Assembly: GCF_937891315.1 (NCBI RefSeq)
Contig: NZ_CALAGI010000178.1
Span: 1 to 26,735 of the forward strand
DNA length: 26,735 nucleotides
Source: an uncultured Amaricoccus sp.
GTDB lineage: Bacteria; Pseudomonadota; Alphaproteobacteria; Rhodobacterales; Rhodobacteraceae
Direction of reading: 5' to 3'
Shown: positions 23,651 to 26,735 of the stretch, piece by piece
Layout of the letters: every line of letters begins with the position of its first letter
Numbering within the stretch: position 1 is the first letter of the stretch
Program-made: the position numbers and the translations under genes
Notes under the pieces: model-generated
Told to the model about the DNA's origin: nothing
The model's input: only the letters and a program-made list of their open reading frames with translations
Databases searched by the model: none

Positions 23651-24301
23651 TCAGAAGGCCAGCGCGTGGGCCGGCCCCCAGATTTCCAGCACGCCGTGAT
23701 AGCACATGCGCAACGCGACATAGAGGATGACGAGCAGGCCGGCCCAGCCGATCCAGCGATGCCGGGCCAGAAGCCCCGCGATCAGCGAAGCCGCCACGCC
23801 CATCAGCGCGACCGACAGCAGCAGGCCGAAGACCAGCACGCCGGGATGGTCCCGGGCCGCCCCGGCGACGGCCAGCACATTGTCGAGCGACATCGAGACG
23901 TCGGCGACCACGATCTGGGTGATTGCCTGGCGCAGCGTCTTGCGCGGCGCGCCGCCGGCCACCGTCCCGTCGGCGTTGTTGTCGCTGTCTTCCAGCGCCT
24001 CGACGCCCTCCGCCCCCTGATGCTGGAGCCGCAGTTCCTCGTACATCTTCCAGCAGACCCAGAGCAGCAGCAGACCGCCGGCGAGCAGAAGACCGGTCAC
24101 CGCCAGCAGATAGCTCGCGGCCAGCGCGAAGACGATGCGCAGCACCGTCGCCGCCGCGATACCGACCAGAATCGCCTTGCGCCGCTGGTCCGACGCCAGC
24201 CCCGCCGCGGCCATGCCCACCACCACCGCGTTGTCCCCGGCGAGCACGAGGTCGATCATCACGACCTGCAGAAACGCCCAGACCATCGCCCATTCGACCA
24301 T
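23651..24301 (-). CDS. TerC-family integral membrane protein (YjbE-like)
   Basis: 216 residues with about seven hydrophobic helices. The two family Asp-rich repeats are visible: DLVLAGDNAVVVGM (17-30) in the first half and ADVSMSLDNVLAVAG in the second, separated by a charged cytoplasmic loop (QHQGAEGVEALEDSDNNADG). TerC/Alx/YkoY-type proteins are linked to metal ion (often manganese) export; this is a family property, not shown here. The start is ATG 24299-24301, which has GGAAGGGGG upstream; a GTG at 24334 would add 11 residues and is less likely. It stands alone between convergent xth and the FAD monooxygenase. Confidence 0.9.
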   Translation of the reverse strand: MVEWAMVWAFLQVVMIDLVLAGDNAVVVGMAAAGLASDQRRKAILVGIAAATVLRIVFALAASYLLAVTGLLLAGGLLLLWVCWKMYEELRLQHQGAEGVEALEDSDNNADGTVAGGAPRKTLRQAITQIVVADVSMSLDNVLAVAGAARDHPGVLVFGLLLSVALMGVAASLIAGLLARHRWIGWAGLLVILYVALRMCYHGVLEIWGPAHALAF

Positions 24302-24384
24302 CGAAATCCCCCTTCCGAACTCCAAGGCAATCACTCGCCATCACGCAAATGTCAAACCGCCTCGCGCCATCGTCCTGCGATCCG

Positions 24385-25575
24385 CTACCCGCGCGTCACA
24401 TCCTCGCCATAGAGCCAGTCGAACCGCCCGAGCAGCGCGCCCGGCGCCAGCCGCGACGCCAGCCGCAGGCCGAGATGCGCCGCGCCCCGCGCCGGCGCGC
24501 CGAGGTGATAGAGCCGCCCGTTGCGCGCCGCCGCCGCCTGGGTCCGGCTCGCGCGGGGCAACCGGCGCCGCGAATAGTCGCGCAGCCCCGCCTCCATCGT
24601 CTCCGCGCCGTCGAGGCAGGCGGCCAGCACCCAGGCATCCTCGATCGCCATCGCCGCGCCCTGGGCCAGGAACGGCGTCATCGGGTGACAGGCATCGCCC
24701 AGCAGGGCCACGCACCCCCGGCTCCAATCCGGGATCGGCGCATGGTCGTGCAGCCCCCAGAGAAAGGTCTCCGACACCGCCGCCAGCAGCGCCTCGACGC
24801 CCGGATGCCAGCCGCGATAGGCCGCCCGCAGCCGGTCGGGATCGTCGGTCGCGCTCCAGCCCTCGGCGGCCCAGTCGGTCCGCTCCTCGACCGCGACGAA
24901 ATTGACGAGGGTGCCGCGCCGGAGCGGATAGGTCACGAGATGCCGCCCCGGTCCCATGGTGACGCATGTGGCTTCCGGCGCTGTCCCCGGCGGCAGCCGC
25001 CCCGCCGGGACGAGGCCGCGCCAGGCGACATTGCCGGTGAACCGCGCGGGACGCCCGCCGAACAAGGCGGCGCGAAGCCCCGAGCGCGCACCGTCCGCGG
25101 CGATCACCACCTCGGCCGCAAAGGCGGTCCGCTCGGCCAGCACCCGCGCCCCGGCGCCGTCCTGCTCGATGCCGAGGACACGCGCGCCGGTCTCGATCTC
25201 GACGCCGGCCGCCGCGGCCGCCCCCGCCAAGGCGCCGAGCAGATCGGCGCGATGGAACTGCCAGTAGGGCCGCCGGTAGCGCGCCACCGCGGCCGCGCCG
25301 AGCGGCAGGCGCGCGACCAGATCGCCCCGCCGGAAATCGCGAAGCTCGATCGCCGCCGGCACGCTGGCCAGCGGCGCCAGCATCTCGTCGAGGCCGAGCG
25401 CCGCGAGAACCGCGACGGCGTTGGGGCCGAGCTGCAATCCGGCGCCGACCTCGGTGAGCGCCGGCGCCTGCTCGACCACGCGCGCCCGCGCGCCCCGCCG
25501 GGCGAGCGCGATCGCGGCGGCGAGCCCGCCGATGCCCGCGCCGACCACGACTATTTCCCGTCCCGCCAAACCCAT
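24385..25575 (-). CDS. FAD-dependent monooxygenase (salicylate-hydroxylase-like, class A)
   Basis: 396 residues. The N-terminal Rossmann motif VVGAGIGGLAAA (GxGxxG at 12-17) with Glu35 binds FAD. The DG motif VVIAADGARSGLR and the GD motif LLGDACHPMTPFLAQGAAMAIEDA complete the single-component class A signature, as in salicylate and 6-hydroxynicotinate hydroxylases. It would hydroxylate an aromatic substrate with NAD(P)H and O2. The ATG at 25573-25575 is the only good start. No aromatic-degradation genes or regulator are next to it, so the substrate is unknown. It lies on the same strand as the TerC gene but 83 bases upstream, and is probably transcribed on its own. Confidence 0.9.
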   Translation of the reverse strand: MGLAGREIVVVGAGIGGLAAAIALARRGARARVVEQAPALTEVGAGLQLGPNAVAVLAALGLDEMLAPLASVPAAIELRDFRRGDLVARLPLGAAAVARYRRPYWQFHRADLLGALAGAAAAAGVEIETGARVLGIEQDGAGARVLAERTAFAAEVVIAADGARSGLRAALFGGRPARFTGNVAWRGLVPAGRLPPGTAPEATCVTMGPGRHLVTYPLRRGTLVNFVAVEERTDWAAEGWSATDDPDRLRAAYRGWHPGVEALLAAVSETFLWGLHDHAPIPDWSRGCVALLGDACHPMTPFLAQGAAMAIEDAWVLAACLDGAETMEAGLRDYSRRRLPRASRTQAAAARNGRLYHLGAPARGAAHLGLRLASRLAPGALLGRFDWLYGEDVTRG

Positions 25576-25877
25576 CGCCGCGCCCTCGCCCCGACCGCCG
25601 GACCATAGGCGCCCGCGCCCGCCGGGTCAGGTCAAAAACGCCGGACAATTCATCCATACGCCCGGTCTTGCCGCTGGCGCGGGTCAACGGGGACGCGCCG
25701 ACAGTCCCGAAGGCGAAGTCCTCCTGTAGGTTTGCGCGAAACGCTGCGCGAGCCAAAACGGATTTCTCTACAAAAATCGACCTCGGCTCGACCAATGCTT
25801 TGCGCCGCCTTCGCGCATTTGCCTGCGCATTCGCGCAAAACCCTGCGCCGCAGCCAATCCCCGTCCCCTCTCGGTAG
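25576..25877. other. Intergenic stretch upstream of the FAD monooxygenase
   Basis: About 300 bases with no convincing coding frame. It should contain the monooxygenase promoter (minus strand). The part 25728-25862 is relatively AT-rich and carries the GCGC-core repeats. Confidence 0.5.
25810..25849. repeat. Two near-identical 20-bp tandem units with GCGC cores
   Basis: TTCGCGCA-NNNNN-CTGCGC is repeated at 25810-25829 and 25830-25849, with differences only in the middle and the last base. The 10-mer TTCGCGCAAA (25830-25839) also occurs inverted at 25731-25740. It sits in an AT-richer non-coding stretch and could be a regulator binding array. Confidence 0.5.
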
Positions 25878-26504
25878 ATGCCCGAGCCCTCGCGACGTCG
25901 CGCACGGACGCCGCCCGTCGATCTCGGCTCCGATCCGAATTTCCCTTCGACCATCGACGCGCCGGCCAACCTTGGTGGACGAGACGTCCGCAGGTCTGCC
26001 TCGGGAGGGCGCGAATGCCGAGCAATCAAGGGCGCATCGCGCCGGAGCGACAGAGGGCGTTCGAACATGCCCGGAGGGCAGCCATGGCCCTCTGCGGTGG
26101 ATGACCGGCGCCGCGGTCGATCTCACGCCATCACTGGCCACCAGGAGGATCCGTGCGTCGTCGAGCGGTTCCGGTGGCTGGTGGTCGCAATGGGCGTCGC
26201 CAGGGGAACGCCGGGTGGACTCGCGATCGCCGATATCGCCCGCCTGGGGTATGTCGTGACCCGACCGCCCAGCTTTCCCGCGACCGGGTGGAGGCTGATC
26301 CGCTTCGATCATCCGGGCGTCGTCCATGTTGGCGAACCGCTGCCTCAGCAGAATCGGCGATGGCCAGCAATCGAAAGCGCGGCGCTGCGGATGGAGATCG
26401 CCGCGCTTCCTCGACTTCAGTTCGTAACCGCGCATGAGACACTCCGGATCCTCTCGGAGCTCAGACGGGAGGGGCACTCGTTCGAAGATGCAGGCACGCC
26501 ATGA
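25878..26504 (+). CDS. Doubtful hypothetical protein (208 codons)
   Basis: No family is recognised. The first ~90 codons are Arg/Ser/Pro-rich and look like translated non-coding DNA. From about 26140 onward the frame has GC-rich third positions and a more protein-like composition (VERFRWLVVAMGVARGTPGG, GWRLIRFDHPGVVHVGEP, LRILSELRREGHSFED), so a shorter gene, for example from ATG 26190 (104 residues), is possible. No clear Shine-Dalgarno is seen. It is convergent with the truncated winged-helix gene. It may be a gene remnant or no gene at all. Confidence 0.25.
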   Translation: MPEPSRRRARTPPVDLGSDPNFPSTIDAPANLGGRDVRRSASGGRECRAIKGASRRSDRGRSNMPGGQPWPSAVDDRRRGRSHAITGHQEDPCVVERFRWLVVAMGVARGTPGGLAIADIARLGYVVTRPPSFPATGWRLIRFDHPGVVHVGEPLPQQNRRWPAIESAALRMEIAALPRLQFVTAHETLRILSELRREGHSFEDAGTP

Positions 26505-26527
26505 TCGCTCACCCTGATTACTACACC

Positions 26528-26710
26528 CTAACCGGGCAGCAACCGATAACGGCCTGAGCGGCGGGTTCCGACGAACCTTATCAGGCCGCTCGCCGTGAGG
26601 GTGGCGATGTCGCGCCGAGCGGTCTTCTCGGAGACGCCCCAGTGTTCCAAGATCTCGGCGGCCGCGATGGGCCTGCCCGCCGCCACCGCCTCCAGAAACC
26701 ACGCCTGCCG
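26528..26710 (-). CDS. C-terminal winged-helix domain of a truncated protein
   Basis: 60 residues remain before the stop at 26528. RPIAAAEILEHWGVSEKTARRDIATLTASGLIRFVG is a DeoR-like helix-turn-helix (recognition helix SEKTARRDIATL), followed by the wing SGRYRLLPG right at the C-terminus. A C-terminal winged helix of this sort occurs in Fic-domain and AlbA_2/Schlafen-like proteins as well as in plain regulators; the N-terminal part needed to decide is beyond the contig end. An in-frame upstream Met-Leu-Phe-Arg-Ser is translated adapter and not protein. Confidence 0.6.
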   Translation of the reverse strand, partial: RQAWFLEAVAAGRPIAAAEILEHWGVSEKTARRDIATLTASGLIRFVGTRRSGRYRLLPG

Positions 26711-26735
26711 AGATCGGAAGAGCACACGTCTGAAC
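26711..26735. other. Illumina TruSeq adapter remnant at the contig end
   Basis: The last 25 bases, beginning AGATCGGAAGAGCACACG and ending TCTGAAC, equal the start of the standard Illumina TruSeq read-1 adapter. It is an untrimmed artefact and marks a true assembly end. Confidence 0.97.

Noticed and set aside
25650..26702. 350-codon minus frame at the right end
   Set aside because: No domain and Arg-rich composition, and it is overlapped by the better supported winged-helix frame at its start.

Overview
The window is GC-rich chromosomal DNA from a Gram-negative alphaproteobacterium. The Gram-negative call rests on kdsA (Kdo of LPS), lipoproteins with lipobox signals and a YcjX/YcjF pair. GC3-rich codons, frequent GTG/TTG starts, ATGA/GTGA/TTGA gene overlaps and the gene content suggest Alphaproteobacteria, possibly Rhodobacterales-like. 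That placement is inference from gene content, not from a marker search. The last 25 bases are an exact Illumina adapter sequence, so the right edge is a contig end and not biology.

Layout. 1-1263: 3' part of a glycogen debranching enzyme gene (glgX). 1268-1795 (-): cytochrome b561. 1928-4846 (+): three tightly coupled genes for a CDP-alcohol phosphatidyltransferase, an FkbM-type methyltransferase and a membrane sulfatase/phosphoglycerol-transferase-like protein, a likely envelope lipid or glycan modification unit. 4937-8840: a RibD-C-type reductase gene (+) convergent with a four-gene minus-strand operon (MDR dehydrogenase, divergent 6-pyruvoyl-tetrahydropterin-synthase-like protein, GT4 glycosyltransferase, SAM methyltransferase). 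This is the best candidate here for an undescribed system: a predicted modified or glycosylated pterin pathway. 9136-10506: DEAD-box helicase rhlE with a repetitive His-Gly tail. 10507-12119: strong hairpins, a glycine-zipper lipoprotein, a 34-aa membrane microprotein and a small lipoprotein.

12248-15208: ycjX, ycjF and an unknown coiled-coil gene. 15351-18269: ileS, whose editing-domain region carries a block of lower GC and different codon use, with a promoter and a hairpin leader upstream. 18389-20766: kdsA and a phosphomannomutase/phosphoglucomutase, both feeding surface polysaccharide synthesis. 20809-20883: tRNA-Gln(UUG). 21026-22171 (-): dGTPase-like protein, divergent from erpA. 22730-23509: xth. 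23651-24301 (-): TerC-family membrane protein. 24385-25575 (-): FAD monooxygenase. 25576-26527: a poorly coding stretch with short GCGC-core repeats and one doubtful ORF. 26528-26710 (-): C-terminal winged-helix domain of a protein cut by the contig end.

Most of the window is core chromosome (translation, Fe-S assembly, DNA repair, nucleotide pool, LPS precursors). The accessory-looking parts are 1928-4846, 4937-8840 and 25576-26710.
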